Of a DNA stretch of 64,000 bases, positions 1 to 8,593 are shown piece by piece (position 1 is the first letter of the stretch; the number at the start of each line of letters is the position of its first letter). Source of the stretch: Methylobacter sp. (GTDB lineage: Bacteria > Pseudomonadota > Gammaproteobacteria > Methylococcales > Methylomonadaceae); contig SCPZ01000125.1 in NCBI GenBank assembly GCA_004299305.1, forward strand, positions 1 to 64,000. Reading direction: 5' to 3'. Below the pieces are notes generated by a model. The model saw only the letters and a list, made by a program, of their open reading frames with translations, did not search any database and had not been told where the DNA came from. A program made the translations under genes and the position numbers.

Positions 1-18
1 ACAAGCATCCAAGTAACT

Positions 19-114
19 CGTCATACCCGCCGGGAAGCGGGTATCCAGTGCCATGGATGGCAAGCTGCATACGTCCATGTAGCCTGGATCCCGGCAATCC
101 CTGCCGGGATGACG
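19..114. repeat. Imperfect palindromic intergenic repeat
   Basis: The two ends are inverted: CGTCAT at 19-24 pairs with ATGACG at 109-114, and GGTATCCAG (40-48) nearly pairs with CTGGATCCC near 84-92. The core halves carry CCGCCGGGAAGCGG and CCGGCAATCCCTGCCGG. This is the general form of dispersed palindromic repeats between genes of many gammaproteobacteria. Copy number cannot be judged from one window. An open frame crossing it on the minus strand looks accidental. Confidence 0.6.
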
Positions 115-214
115 GTGTCCCGTAGGCACTTGTGTATAAAGATGAGCGCGGCGCGTGGGAACGAGGTGTACTTGATGGAGCGATAGCTGGGTACAGTATT
201 TATTATCACTCCCC

Positions 215-676
215 TTACCCTTTTAATTGTATCGACTGAATCTGCTCAAGCGCTATCGGATGACCTAAGGCGGCCGCTTTAGCAATCCACATAATGGCAA
301 GACAATAGTTTTTAGGCAAACCATTACCCTCCAAATAACAATGCCCTAGCAAGTGCATCGCATCGGCAAAGTCTTGCTTTGTTGCCAACTCCAGCCAATA
401 AATAGCGCTTTTCGGCTTATTTTTTTCCAAAAAAAGTAAGCCTAAATCATTTTGTGCATTGGCATTCCCAGCGTCAGCACGCTTAATAAGCTCAATATCA
501 TCAGGATCAAGAGCAATACAAAGATCGCTTTTGATCGAATCAAAACAGATCCTGGTTTTGTAATGGGCTTCATTATCGGCAGCGTATTTTAAACTGCCGT
601 CGACAAGACGGCGTCTTATAGTCCGCTCACTCAGTTCAGTTAAGGTAATCGCGGCTTGGAGGCTGACGTGTTGCAT
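215..676 (-). CDS. Sel1-like repeat protein with possible HTH-like N-terminus
   Basis: A 153-residue protein. Residues 65-150 hold Sel1-type (TPR-like) helical repeats, recognisable from AQNDLGLLFLE, AMHLLGHCYLEGNGLPKN and AIMWIAKAAALGHPIA. Sel1 repeats are protein-protein interaction scaffolds. The first 50 residues (LTELSERTIRRRLVDGSLKY) resemble the helix-turn-helix of excisionase or MerR-like proteins, so it may bind DNA; this is inference. There is no signal peptide, so a cytoplasmic location is likely. The ATG at 676 has AAAGGA upstream. It is divergent from the pilin gene, and a 31-bp repeat array begins about 40 bases upstream of its start. Function unknown. Confidence 0.75.
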   Translation of the reverse strand: MQHVSLQAAITLTELSERTIRRRLVDGSLKYAADNEAHYKTRICFDSIKSDLCIALDPDDIELIKRADAGNANAQNDLGLLFLEKNKPKSAIYWLELATKQDFADAMHLLGHCYLEGNGLPKNYCLAIMWIAKAAALGHPIALEQIQSIQLKG

Positions 677-716
677 GTTATATCCTTTTGTAAGGTGTTT
701 GGCACAGATTTTTGAC

Positions 717-871
717 AGGCATTTTCATCCTGGCATAACATTTTTACAGGCATTCTCATCATGACATAGCTTTTTTTCAGGCATTTTTATCATGACATAG
801 ATTTTCGACAGGCATTTTTATCCTGATATAGCTTTTCGGCAGGCATTTACATCATGACATAGCTTTTAAGT
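717..871. repeat. Five tandem copies of a 31-bp repeat
   Basis: AGGC recurs at 717, 748, 779, 810, 841 and 872, exactly 31 bases apart, giving five full units plus a stub. Each unit reads roughly AGGCATTTTTATCATGACAT followed by AGCTTTT and a few variable bases. The last four units are closest to each other. There are no unique spacers, so this is not a CRISPR. Thirty-one bases is close to three helical turns, so any bound protein would repeat on one face of the DNA. The array lies between two divergent genes, which suggests an operator array, though this is inference. Confidence 0.9.
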
Positions 872-1031
872 AGGCATAACTGGCTTATTAGCACGGCTAA
901 TAGAAAATGATACCTTAAGTAAAATTCTAAAAGATAGTATCAAGGTAAATTGCACCTTAATAAAGTCTATTTACTTGTTTTATCAGCAATTATAAGACGA
1001 GCTAAAATAGCATAACAATGCACCTGAGTTG

Positions 1032-1046
1032 TGGCACGAGTTCTGC
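1032..1046 (+). promoter_or_regulatory. Sigma-54 (-24/-12) promoter of the pilin gene
   Basis: TGGCACGAGTTCTGC matches the sigma-54 consensus TGGCACGNNNNTTGC at every fixed position except one, with GG and GC correctly 12 bases apart. It ends 47 bases before the pilin ATG. Major pilin genes in Pseudomonas are transcribed by RpoN with the activator PilR. An rpoN gene lies at 34.5 kb in this window. Confidence 0.85.
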
Positions 1047-1093
1047 CTATTGTTTTGTTGCGGTTTATTTTTTAATTTAAAGAGGATTTACTC

Positions 1094-1540
1094 ATGAACA
1101 CATTATCTATGCAAAAAGCACAACAAGGTTTCACCTTAATCGAATTAATGATCGTTGTAGCAATCATTGGTATTTTGGCATCAATTGCGCTGCCGGCTTA
1201 TCAGACTTACACCAAAAAAGCGAAATTCTCCGAAGTAGTGCTTGCTACGGCAGGCATAAAAACGGCTGTAGAGATATGCGCTCAAGATCAAGGCGGCTTG
1301 AGCAACTGCGTAGGAGGATCTAACGGCATTGTAGATGTCACGGTATCAACTGGTAATATTAGCAGTGTCACAACGGCAGCTAATGGCGTCATTACAGCAA
1401 CTGCAGTGGGTGCTACAGGAGCGGCGGTAAATGGCTTGGAAGGAGAAACTTATATACTCACGCCTACTTTTGCCGACGGAAAAGTAACTTGGGATACCAC
1501 GACAAATGCAGGAACATGCAAAGCAGCAAATATTTGCTAA
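1094..1540 (+). CDS. Type IV pilin, major-pilin type
   Basis: A 148-residue prepilin. The leader [12 protein letters not shown] ends at Gly12 and prepilin peptidase would cut before Phe13. The mature start [20 protein letters not shown] is the classic hydrophobic helix with Glu at +5. The C-terminal part has cysteines (Cys57 and Cys67 region, and two near the end) that could close a disulfide loop. The ATG follows AGAGGA. The sigma-54 promoter and solitary gene arrangement fit a PilA/PilE-type main subunit of a twitching pilus, assembled in the inner membrane and exported through the outer-membrane secretin. Which of several possible pilin paralogues is dominant cannot be told from this window. 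Confidence 0.9.
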   Translation: MNTLSMQKAQQGFTLIELMIVVAIIGILASIALPAYQTYTKKAKFSEVVLATAGIKTAVEICAQDQGGLSNCVGGSNGIVDVTVSTGNISSVTTAANGVITATAVGATGAAVNGLEGETYILTPTFADGKVTWDTTTNAGTCKAANIC

Positions 1541-1600
1541 AACCTGAAATCAATGGGAGCAGCTAAGATACCCAGTTGAAAGGGTATAAAGCCATGCAGG

Positions 1601-1640
1601 TTAATAACCCCGACTTAGAATTTTATGTTGGGGTTATTAA
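1601..1640 (+). terminator. Perfect hairpin after the pilin gene
   Basis: TTAATAACCCC at 1601-1611 and GGGGTTATTAA at 1630-1640 form a perfect 11-bp stem with an 18-base loop. It begins 60 bases after the pilin stop codon. No strong T-run follows, so it may stabilise the pilin mRNA 3-prime end as much as terminate. Confidence 0.6.
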
Positions 1641-1894
1641 AATCGCACAAGGCTCTCATCGCACGGATACTGGCAACAATAGATAAGGGCTTCGTTTTAG
1701 GCGCTTCATATTTAAAGTTAGTATCTTTACTTATTCCCCACGCCTTTTAATTAGTAGCCAGATTGGGTTAGGCGATAGTCGTAACCCATCGCATCGACCG
1801 ATAAATGTTGGGTTACCCCGTCGCAACCTACGCACTAATCTTTAGACTTGACGCTTAACCTGCTTTTTTATTCATTCAAACACAAGGATATACC
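1641..1894. other. Non-coding stretch with GGGTTA palindromes
   Basis: No gene is evident between the pilin hairpin and the RTX gene. TGGGTTA (1764-1770) and TAACCCA (1782-1788) form a small palindrome, and a second GTTGGGTTACC lies near 1808. Related GGGTTAGCG palindromes occur at 4816 and 5412, so this belongs to a dispersed repeat family. Confidence 0.5.
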
Positions 1895-4774
1895 ATGTCT
1901 ACTTATAACTATTCCCAAACCGCCACCACCATATTTGACGCTGCCGGTGCAACCACAGTCAATGGCGTTACCACCTATACTGCAGGTCATAATGCAGTAG
2001 TCTCAACAGCTGATATTTTTAATTTTGATGATGAATCAATAACGGCTGCCAGCTTAGCCATTACAGGCTCAACAACCGCTATAATAACCGGTGCCAAAAC
2101 TTACACCCTAACCAATTTTGATATTAAAAAGATTTCTTCGACAAATTTTATATTTGCAGACGGCAGTAAACTGCAAATTGGCGACGGCACTTCGAGTACG
2201 ACCAATGATGATGTAGATAACATCATTCTAGGCACTGATTACAACGATTACTTTGATGGTCTACTTAATTCGGCTGCTGGCGATACTATCTCTTACGCCA
2301 CTGCCACATCAGGCGTCACAATTGACCTGGCTACGGGGGTTACCGCTGGCGGTGCCGGGGTTGATAAATTGGCTAACATCGAGAACGCCATTGGCTCGGC
2401 ATTCAGCGATACCCTAATTGCTAAGGCTACGGGCAGCAAGCTTGATGGCGGCGGCGGCATGGATATCCTAACTGGCGGCGCCGGTAATGATACGTTTGTG
2501 ATCACCGCAGGTGATACTGTTACAGGAGCGGCAGGTACCGATTTAGTCATCAGTAGCGTCGATTATACATTGCCGAGTGATGTGGAAAATTTAACGCTGG
2601 CAGGTAGCTCGTTTCAGGGTGTCGGTAACGCTCTGGCCAATACCCTTACCGGTAATTCCGGCAATAACGTACTGGATGGCGGTACCGGCAATGACATCAT
2701 GATTGGCGGCGCAGGTAACGATACCTATCTGGTTGACAGCAGCACTGATACTGTCACCGAAGTTGCGGGTAGTGGTACTACTCCCGTACTACAAGCCAGT
2801 GCTACTGGTGTAGACATTGTATATTCTACTGCTGACTTTACCTTAGGTAGCAACGTAGAAAACCTACGCCTAATGGGCGCTACTGCGATCAACGGCACCG
2901 GCAACACTCTAAACAACATCATTTATGCCAACAGCGGTGACAATTCCGTGGATGGCGGTAGCGGAACAGATACGCTTTCTTACCAGTATGGTGCGACAGC
3001 AGGCGTCTCCGTCTCTCTGACTGCTTCTGGAGCTCAAGCCACAACGGGTTCGGGTTCGGACACTATTTCTAATTTTGACAACCTCACCGGTAGCCGTTAT
3101 AGCGACAGTCTTACCGGCACCTCAGGTAATAACGTATTGACAGGGGGAATGGGTAATGACACGCTAACCAGCTTGGCTGGCGTTGATACGCTTGATGGGG
3201 GTACCGGTAACGATACCTATGTGGTTAGCACGACAACGAGCAAAACCTTTGTAGACTCAGCAGGGATCGACACACTACAATCCGGCGGCACAGCCACTAT
3301 AGCCAACTTCAGCTTTTTGGAAAACCTGACGCTTACAGCAGCAGGTAGTGGTACCGGTAACAGCGGCAATAACACCCTAACTAGCACCATCACCTCAGGC
3401 GCCACGACCTTAGATGGCGGTGCAGGTAGTGATATATTGAAAGGAGGGACGGGAACGAGCACAGATACCCTCAAAGGCGGTCTCGGTAATGATACCTATC
3501 TTATTACCAGTGCTAGCGGGGAGACTATCACTGAACTCGACGGCGGAGGCACCGACTTGGTTATTACTACCGTTAGTGGTTTAACCCTAGCCGCTAATGT
3601 GGAAAACCTCACTGTCGGCACCGCAACTATTAACGCCTCTACCGGCGCCTTGTCAGCCATTACAGCCGGCACAACGGGTGTAACGGTTACCGGCAATATT
3701 TCAAATAATGTTATTACGGGCGGTACCGGTGCCGATACCATGAACGGCGGCATAGGTAATGACACACTGATCTCCGGTGACGGTACTTTAGCTTCCGGGA
3801 ACTTCGGCGCTGATAGGCTCGATGGCGGAGCCGGTAATGACGCCATGACTGGTGGCGCCGGTGATGATACTTATGTTGTAGACAGCACTACTGATACCGT
3901 CACTGAAGTTGCGGGTACCGCCGCTCAAGTTTCAGCTTCCGCTGCAAGTGATACTGTCGCTACTTATAATGGCACAGACACGGTGGAATCCAGCATTACC
4001 TATACTCTGGGTAGTAACGTCGAAAACCTGACACTGGTGACAGGTAGTGGGGATATCAACGGTACCGGCAACACTCTCGACAATGTCATCACCGGTAACG
4101 CGACGGCTAACACCCTGAATGGCAGTACCGGTGCTGATACCTTGAATGGTGGTGCCGGAGACGATATTCTCAACGGCGGTACCGGTTCTGATTCTATGAG
4201 TGGCGGCGCCGATAATGATACTTACGTTGTTGACGCTAGCGGCGATACCGTTACAGAAGCAGCGACTGAGGGCACAGATACCGTCCAGTCCAGTGTAACT
4301 TACACTATTACCGATGCTGATGTCGAAAACCTGACCTTAACAGGAACATCCGTTATTAACGGAACCGGTAATGCAAGTGCAAACACGCTGACCGGCAACA
4401 CCGCCAATAACACCCTGGTTGGTAACGGCGGTGCCGATAGTTTTATCGGTGGCGCCGGTAAAGATATCTTAACGGGTGGTGCAGGTATTGATACTTTTAT
4501 CTATAACGCCGCGTCGGAATCAACAACTTCAAATTTTGATGTCATTACTAATTTTAAAACGGCGGGTGCTGACAAGATTGATGTGAGTGCTATTTTTGGC
4601 GGAACATCAGCTACTCTACGAGCACTGGATGCTGCTTTTAGCGGTTCAGGCCCAGAAATAACACATACCAACGCCGGTTTAGTCAGTTTTGATGTTGACG
4701 GTAACGGAACTGCCGATTTTGCTATCTCCTTAACAGGTGCGCCTACGATAGTGATTGGCGATTTTGCTTTCTAA
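1895..4774 (+). CDS. RTX calcium-binding repeat protein, putative type I secretion substrate
   Basis: A 959-residue acidic, Gly/Asp/Thr-rich protein. It contains many GGxGxD nonapeptide repeats (for example GGAGNDTFV, GGTGNDIMIGGAGNDTYLV), which coil into a calcium-filled beta roll outside the cell. A longer module of roughly 90-100 residues recurs, marked by VENLTL, INGTGN, GNDTYVVD and DTVTE. The last 90 residues (DTFIYNAASES, FDVITNFK, ADKIDVSAIF) match the serralysin-type C-terminal domain that carries the uncleaved type I secretion signal. No enzymatic domain is visible, so an adhesin, surface-layer or matrix role is likely. There is no N-terminal signal peptide, as expected. No type I exporter genes are in the window. 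Confidence 0.9.
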   Translation: MSTYNYSQTATTIFDAAGATTVNGVTTYTAGHNAVVSTADIFNFDDESITAASLAITGSTTAIITGAKTYTLTNFDIKKISSTNFIFADGSKLQIGDGTSSTTNDDVDNIILGTDYNDYFDGLLNSAAGDTISYATATSGVTIDLATGVTAGGAGVDKLANIENAIGSAFSDTLIAKATGSKLDGGGGMDILTGGAGNDTFVITAGDTVTGAAGTDLVISSVDYTLPSDVENLTLAGSSFQGVGNALANTLTGNSGNNVLDGGTGNDIMIGGAGNDTYLVDSSTDTVTEVAGSGTTPVLQASATGVDIVYSTADFTLGSNVENLRLMGATAINGTGNTLNNIIYANSGDNSVDGGSGTDTLSYQYGATAGVSVSLTASGAQATTGSGSDTISNFDNLTGSRYSDSLTGTSGNNVLTGGMGNDTLTSLAGVDTLDGGTGNDTYVVSTTTSKTFVDSAGIDTLQSGGTATIANFSFLENLTLTAAGSGTGNSGNNTLTSTITSGATTLDGGAGSDILKGGTGTSTDTLKGGLGNDTYLITSASGETITELDGGGTDLVITTVSGLTLAANVENLTVGTATINASTGALSAITAGTTGVTVTGNISNNVITGGTGADTMNGGIGNDTLISGDGTLASGNFGADRLDGGAGNDAMTGGAGDDTYVVDSTTDTVTEVAGTAAQVSASAASDTVATYNGTDTVESSITYTLGSNVENLTLVTGSGDINGTGNTLDNVITGNATANTLNGSTGADTLNGGAGDDILNGGTGSDSMSGGADNDTYVVDASGDTVTEAATEGTDTVQSSVTYTITDADVENLTLTGTSVINGTGNASANTLTGNTANNTLVGNGGADSFIGGAGKDILTGGAGIDTFIYNAASESTTSNFDVITNFKTAGADKIDVSAIFGGTSATLRALDAAFSGSGPEITHTNAGLVSFDVDGNGTADFAISLTGAPTIVIGDFAF

Positions 4775-4805
4775 CGCTGTATGGTGATGCTTTTCTGCCC
4801 ACGAG

Positions 4806-4904
4806 CCATGTAGGTCGGGTTAGCGCTAGCGTAACCCAACACATCTCGTGGTGAAACAGGATTGAACAAACCGCCCTTGGGGGAAACCTGGGGGCGGTTT
4901 TTTT
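4806..4904 (+). repeat. Repeat module A: GGGTTA palindrome plus terminator
   Basis: About 98 bases nearly identical to 5407-5501. It starts with a palindrome around GTCGGGTTAGCG / CGTAACCC, continues with the shared stretch ACATCTCGTGGTGAAACAGG, and ends with an intrinsic terminator at 4868-4904 (AACCGCCC pairing with GGGCGGTT, then a run of T). It terminates the RTX gene. Confidence 0.85.
4868..4904 (+). terminator. Rho-independent terminator after the RTX gene
   Basis: AACCGCCC and GGGCGGTT form a GC-rich stem around TTGGGGGAAACCTGG, followed directly by seven T residues. It is part of repeat module A. Confidence 0.85.
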
Positions 4905-4984
4905 GTTTGTGCTGAAAATGAATATCTATGCTTTGTATGTTATAGTCCAAAGCATCTATAAAAAGGCAGAAAAGGTCGATAAAA

Positions 4985-5407
4985 ATGGCTTTAGCACAAG
5001 AAGATGTTGATCAAATTCAGTGGCTCATAAAAAAAGCATTATCCGAAATGCCGGAGACATTAAACGCTAATGTACGTTATGAGTTGGATTTACGGGAAAG
5101 AACCATCCGCGTGGAAGAGGAGTTGAAACATCAGCGGGAGCTAATGTTGGAAGGCTTCAAGCAGATGGAAAAGCGCTTCGAACAGGTAGATAAGCGCTTC
5201 GAGCAGGTAGATAAACGCTTCGAGCAAATGCAGCTGGATATGAATAAGCGTTTTGAACAGGTGGATAAGCGTTTTGAGCAAATGCAGGTTGAAACGACGA
5301 AACGCTTTGATCAACTTACCACACGCATTGATCATTTTATGGTCTGGTCATTTGCAACTACACTTACTGTTGGTGGGATAGTGATCGCAACGATTAAATT
5401 TCTGTAG
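4985..5407 (+). CDS. Heptad-repeat coiled-coil protein with C-terminal membrane anchor
   Basis: A 140-residue protein. Residues 30-115 are a long coiled coil built from near-identical heptads, KRFEQVD repeated and alternating with KRFEQMQ. At DNA level these are 21-bp in-frame repeats. Residues 118-138 (MVWSFATTLTVGGIVIATIKFL) form one transmembrane helix at the very C-terminus, so it is probably a tail-anchored inner membrane protein with a cytoplasmic coil. It resembles the DUF1640/CCDC90-like small coiled-coil proteins. Function unknown. It is flanked on both sides by the same terminator repeat, which suggests it forms its own transcription unit. Confidence 0.75.
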   Translation: MALAQEDVDQIQWLIKKALSEMPETLNANVRYELDLRERTIRVEEELKHQRELMLEGFKQMEKRFEQVDKRFEQVDKRFEQMQLDMNKRFEQVDKRFEQMQVETTKRFDQLTTRIDHFMVWSFATTLTVGGIVIATIKFL

Positions 5408-5501
5408 CCATGTCGGGTTAGCGATAGCATAACCCGACACATCTCGTGGTAAAACAGGATTGAACAAACCGCCCTTGGGGAAACCTGGGGGCGGTTTTTT
5501 T
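5407..5501 (+). repeat. Repeat module B: second copy of palindrome plus terminator
   Basis: A near copy of module A. The palindrome GTCGGGTTA (5412-5420) pairs with TAACCCGAC, followed by ATCTCGTGGTAAAACAGGAT and the terminator at 5466-5501. It begins at the last base of the coiled-coil gene's stop codon. Confidence 0.85.
5466..5501 (+). terminator. Rho-independent terminator after the coiled-coil gene
   Basis: AACCGCCC pairs with GGGCGGTT around CTTGGGGAAACCTGG, then a run of seven T residues. It is almost identical to the terminator at 4868-4904. Confidence 0.85.
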
Positions 5502-5558
5502 ATGGCTGGATGATAGAATGCGGTTTTAAATTTAAAGCCTTAAAAACGAGGAAGCATC

Positions 5559-6389
5559 ATGATTAGCAAATACCTCAACCCGTATACGGATTTTGGCTTT
5601 AAAAAACTGTTTGGCGAAGAAGCGAGCAAAGACCTGTTAATTGATTTTTTAAATCAACTGTTGCCGCCGCAACATCAAATCGCCCAATTGAGCTTTAAAA
5701 ATCCAGAGAATATGTCGGACACCCTCGACGAGCGTAAATCTATTTTCGATATTTATTGCCAAAGCAATACGGGGGAGCGTTTTATTGTTGAAATGCAAAA
5801 AGCGAAAATGCAGTTTTTCAAAGACCGTTCGCTGTTTTATTCGACTTTTCCGATTCGAGACCAAGGCAAAAAAGGGCTGTGGGATTTTTATTTACTGCCG
5901 GTTTATTTCATTGCGATTTTAGATTTTAAATACGACGAAAAGGAAGATGAGCGTAAGTTTCGCCGCGATGTGTGTTTAAAAGACCAAGATGGCGATGTGT
6001 TTTATAACAAATTGCATTTCAAGTTTTTGCAAATGCCGCTGTTTAACAAACAGGAACATGAACTGGAAACCCATTTTGATAAGTGGGTTTATTTTCTGAA
6101 GCATTTGGAAGACTTTGACCATATTCCAGCGATTTTAAACGAGCCGATTTTTCAAAAAGGCTTTGATATAGCCGAAGTGTCCCATTTAAGTAGCGATCAA
6201 TACGATGCGTATTTAAAAAGTATTTTGTCATATAACGAAGCAAAAGCGGTGACAGACACTGCGTTTTATGATGGCAAAACCGAAGGCAAGATCGAAATCG
6301 CAAAAACAATGCTTTCCGAAGGTTTTGAAATTAGCGTTATCGCAAAAATAACAAAGTTAACAGTTGATGACATTGAGAAATTAAAATGA
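5559..6389 (+). CDS. Rpn-family recombination-promoting nuclease (PD-(D/E)XK)
   Basis: A 276-residue protein of the Rpn/PDDEXK_2 family, annotated in many genomes as putative transposase. The start YLNPYTDFGFKKLFGEE is characteristic. The nuclease core has Asp in SIFDIYC (near residue 65) and the VEMQ motif (near 85-90), which supply the D...ExQ active site. The tail (YDGKTEGKIEIAKTMLSEG, then ISVIAKITKLTVDDIEKL) is the usual Rpn C-terminal helix-turn-helix-like segment. E. coli RpnA relatives are metal-dependent endonucleases that stimulate RecA-independent recombination. The protein appears full length. Such genes are often multicopy and move between strains. Confidence 0.9.
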   Translation: MISKYLNPYTDFGFKKLFGEEASKDLLIDFLNQLLPPQHQIAQLSFKNPENMSDTLDERKSIFDIYCQSNTGERFIVEMQKAKMQFFKDRSLFYSTFPIRDQGKKGLWDFYLLPVYFIAILDFKYDEKEDERKFRRDVCLKDQDGDVFYNKLHFKFLQMPLFNKQEHELETHFDKWVYFLKHLEDFDHIPAILNEPIFQKGFDIAEVSHLSSDQYDAYLKSILSYNEAKAVTDTAFYDGKTEGKIEIAKTMLSEGFEISVIAKITKLTVDDIEKLK

Positions 6390-6708
6390 GCGCAGGCAAT
6401 CCGCCATGATCGGGATGATCTGACCTCAATACTTTACTTCTCCCTCCAGGAGAAGGTTGCAAATAAGCTTTTTTCCTTATTTTGATTCCCCCTCGGCAAC
6501 TGCTCCCTGCGTCGCCTAAAGCGCCTACTTTTGGTGCTCTACCTCCTGCATCCGTGCAGTCGTCACCCTTTCCCTCTGGAGAGGGCTTTGTACCGCTTAA
6601 GTCAACCGTATTGTGATCTGACCTGACCCTCACTCGGATATTTCCAAACGGGGGGTATTAAAAATAGGGGGGTAATTATGACAACGGTTTTTTGGTGAAA
6701 AAAACCGC
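6390..6708. other. Non-coding stretch with repeat fragments
   Basis: No convincing gene is present. It contains the pieces CTCCCTCCAGGAGAAGG and CCCTCTGGAGAGGG, typical of dispersed repeats. A 26-base segment (6512-6537) is the exact reverse complement of 36928-36953, showing that a repeat family connects this gap with the one upstream of lptB. Confidence 0.6.
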
Positions 6709-6846
6709 GTTCACCCTATGCTAATGCTGACTTCTGTCATGTTCAAAGCCAGCTTTGAACTCCTATAGCACCTTTTTCGGGAGTCCAAAGCTGGCTTTGG
6801 ACAATAAGAATCGGCTTTGCGGTTAAAAAAGGGGGTGAGTAGTTAC
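6709..6846. repeat. MITE-like element, copy 1 (shortened)
   Basis: The sequence matches the reverse complement of the element at 21858-22036. The right end GGGGTGAGTAGTTAC (6832-6846) is intact. The left end is degraded (TTCACCCTATGCTAATGCTG). The middle contains CAAAGCCAGCTTTG and CAAAGCTGGCTTTGG palindromes. It lacks about 33 bases present in copy 2. No coding capacity. Confidence 0.8.
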
Positions 6847-6888
6847 TAAAATACAAAGAATACATAAAATGCCGGGGGGCAGGATACA

Positions 6889-7326
6889 TTACCATGATGG
6901 CCCATTCAGGCAAGAACTAGCAACTTCACATGTTTTAATTCCATCGTTTGTAAGCTCTAAATAACCATCGCTAGCTTGTGAGCCTGTCGGTGTTGCGGCT
7001 AAAGTGTAACTTGTTGATGTTGCAGATTTAATGGTTAACGTGTAATTTGTTTTTCCGCCTGAAATAGGAACGGTAGTTGAAAAAATAGCCGGTGGGCCGA
7101 AATCGAGTCCTCCTTGTGCCGCCCCCAAATAACTACCTCGCTCTAATCGCCATTGTTCCATCGCGTTTGCAAAAGTTACCAGCGCTCCTTGAGCTTCTGC
7201 TCGCTTGCTCTTTGTTATATGTTCGCGATAATTCGGGATGGCCACAGACGCCAAAATACCTAAAATCGCCACTGCGATCATAAGTTCGATTAAAGTAAAA
7301 CCGCGTATTTTAGTTCTCATAGTCAA
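6889..7326 (-). CDS. pilE: Type IV pilin protein, PilE-like minor pilin
   Basis: A 145-residue prepilin with a short leader (MTMRTKIRG) and cleavage between Gly9 and Phe10. The mature end [20 protein letters not shown] has Glu at +5. The globular part ([33 protein letters not shown]) is characteristic of PilE/ComP-type minor pilins at the end of fimT-pilVWX operons. Two cysteines in [10 protein letters not shown] could form a small disulfide. The start overlaps the end of the upstream TPR gene by 17 bases, suggesting coupled translation. It is the last gene of the operon. Confidence 0.85.
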   Translation of the reverse strand: MTMRTKIRGFTLIELMIAVAILGILASVAIPNYREHITKSKRAEAQGALVTFANAMEQWRLERGSYLGAAQGGLDFGPPAIFSTTVPISGGKTNYTLTIKSATSTSYTLAATPTGSQASDGYLELTNDGIKTCEVASSCLNGPSW

Positions 7327-8593
7327 GCATAATTTCTTTCATTTGTTGATAGGCCTCGGCATAGCGCGAGGAGTTAGGTTCTAATTGATGCGCTTTACGA
7401 TAATATTTAAACGCTTCTTGCTGACGATTGGTTTGTTCACTGGCTTTGGCTAACCAATACGCCCAATAGGCATTATTTGGTTCTGCTTGTTGTTTAACTT
7501 GCGCCAACTGATAAGCTTTTTGGGCATAAACAGCCATTGCGCTATAGTCACCGAGTTTACGATAACTTTTAGCTAATGATACATTAGCTTGAATGTTGTT
7601 TTCATCTTCCTTAACACGTCGTAAACCCTCATCAACGGCCTTTTGCATAAATGACTGAGCTTTTTCCGTTTCACCCAATATCTCTAGGTTGTCGGCTATT
7701 TGGCGTAAAATTACCGTATTATTTGGTTTGAGTTTATCGTAGAGCTGTAGAACTTCAGAAACGCCGTAAGTGTAATCATAACCTTCATAGCGATCGGCAA
7801 ATTTTTCGTAACCGTTAGCGAGTCGACTATCAATTTCTTTGCGTTGTCCTGGTGAATTTAACAGTAATGTCGTTGTACCCCATGCGGCTCCGATTGCGAC
7901 GAGAAACACTGCGGCATAAGGCAGCGCTGATTTATTTTGTGCGTTGCGACTTAACAGCCAGCTATTCAATGCGGTAAACGCCAGCGCCCACGCCACCAAC
8001 AATTCGGCGACTTCAGCTTCATTAAAACTAAACGGCTCGACTTCTAAAACAGCGGCTACTACAAAAGTAGGCATTAACGACAATGGCGGTGGGGCTGCTA
8101 TCCTCCATTGGGTTAACCACAGTGCCGGTTTAAAATTAATTTGCAAGGCAATCGGAAAAGCTACGCCATAAGCAATTAAACCCGTGGCAACAAAATAAGT
8201 TAATAGCGTTTTACTCCACGAATCGACTGGGCCCGTTAATAAATTATGAAGATTAGCTTCGTCTTGATAACTGTTATTGTGGAAAAAATCTGGCGTATCA
8301 AAGCCAATGATGCGTTGCCCCCACGATATTTCTTCCATGAATACATAAAAACTGGCTATCGCCAGTAATACAAAAAACCAGCGTTGCGGATGATTTTTAT
8401 TGAGTGAAATCAGCGTCGAAAAAACAAATGTTGCTAAAAAACCATAAGTTTGCGTCCATTCGCCATACAAATCTTCGTAGGTGCTAATAACATAGACACC
8501 TGGATAGTACACCGCAGCAATCGCGTAAAAGCAGACAATGGCCAGTGTAATGCTGCACAATAAAACTGCGATAGGATTTAGAGTTAGTTTCAT
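7310..8593 (-). CDS. Multispanning membrane protein with C-terminal TPR repeats
   Basis: A 427-residue protein. The first 245 residues contain several hydrophobic helices (near 8-28, 50-65, 72-86, 130-150, 178-210, 225-245). Residues 265-420 are TPR-like ([35 protein letters not shown] appears as consecutive helices; also [25 protein letters not shown] and [19 protein letters not shown]). It sits inside the minor-pilin operon between fimT and pilE and overlaps pilE. It is not a standard pilus gene. A role as membrane-bound assembly scaffold is possible but unproven. Confidence 0.75.
   Translation of the reverse strand: MKLTLNPIAVLLCSITLAIVCFYAIAAVYYPGVYVISTYEDLYGEWTQTYGFLATFVFSTLISLNKNHPQRWFFVLLAIASFYVFMEEISWGQRIIGFDTPDFFHNNSYQDEANLHNLLTGPVDSWSKTLLTYFVATGLIAYGVAFPIALQINFKPALWLTQWRIAAPPPLSLMPTFVVAAVLEVEPFSFNEAEVAELLVAWALAFTALNSWLLSRNAQNKSALPYAAVFLVAIGAAWGTTTLLLNSPGQRKEIDSRLANGYEKFADRYEGYDYTYGVSEVLQLYDKLKPNNTVILRQIADNLEILGETEKAQSFMQKAVDEGLRRVKEDENNIQANVSLAKSYRKLGDYSAMAVYAQKAYQLAQVKQQAEPNNAYWAYWLAKASEQTNRQQEAFKYYRKAHQLEPNSSRYAEAYQQMKEIMLDYEN

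Noticed and set aside
21-209. Minus-strand 62-codon gene
   Set aside because: It lies across a palindromic intergenic repeat and has no ribosome site or domain.
717-871. CRISPR array
   Set aside because: Units are directly adjacent with no unique spacers, and no cas genes are near.
2293-3846. Several minus-strand genes within the RTX region
   Set aside because: Pro/Val-rich shadows of the Gly/Asp/Thr repeats on the other strand.
5559-6389. Active insertion sequence
   Set aside because: The Rpn-type gene has no terminal inverted repeats or target duplications visible around it.
6337-6633. 98-codon minus-strand gene after the Rpn gene
   Set aside because: Made of dispersed-repeat sequence and overlapping the nuclease end.
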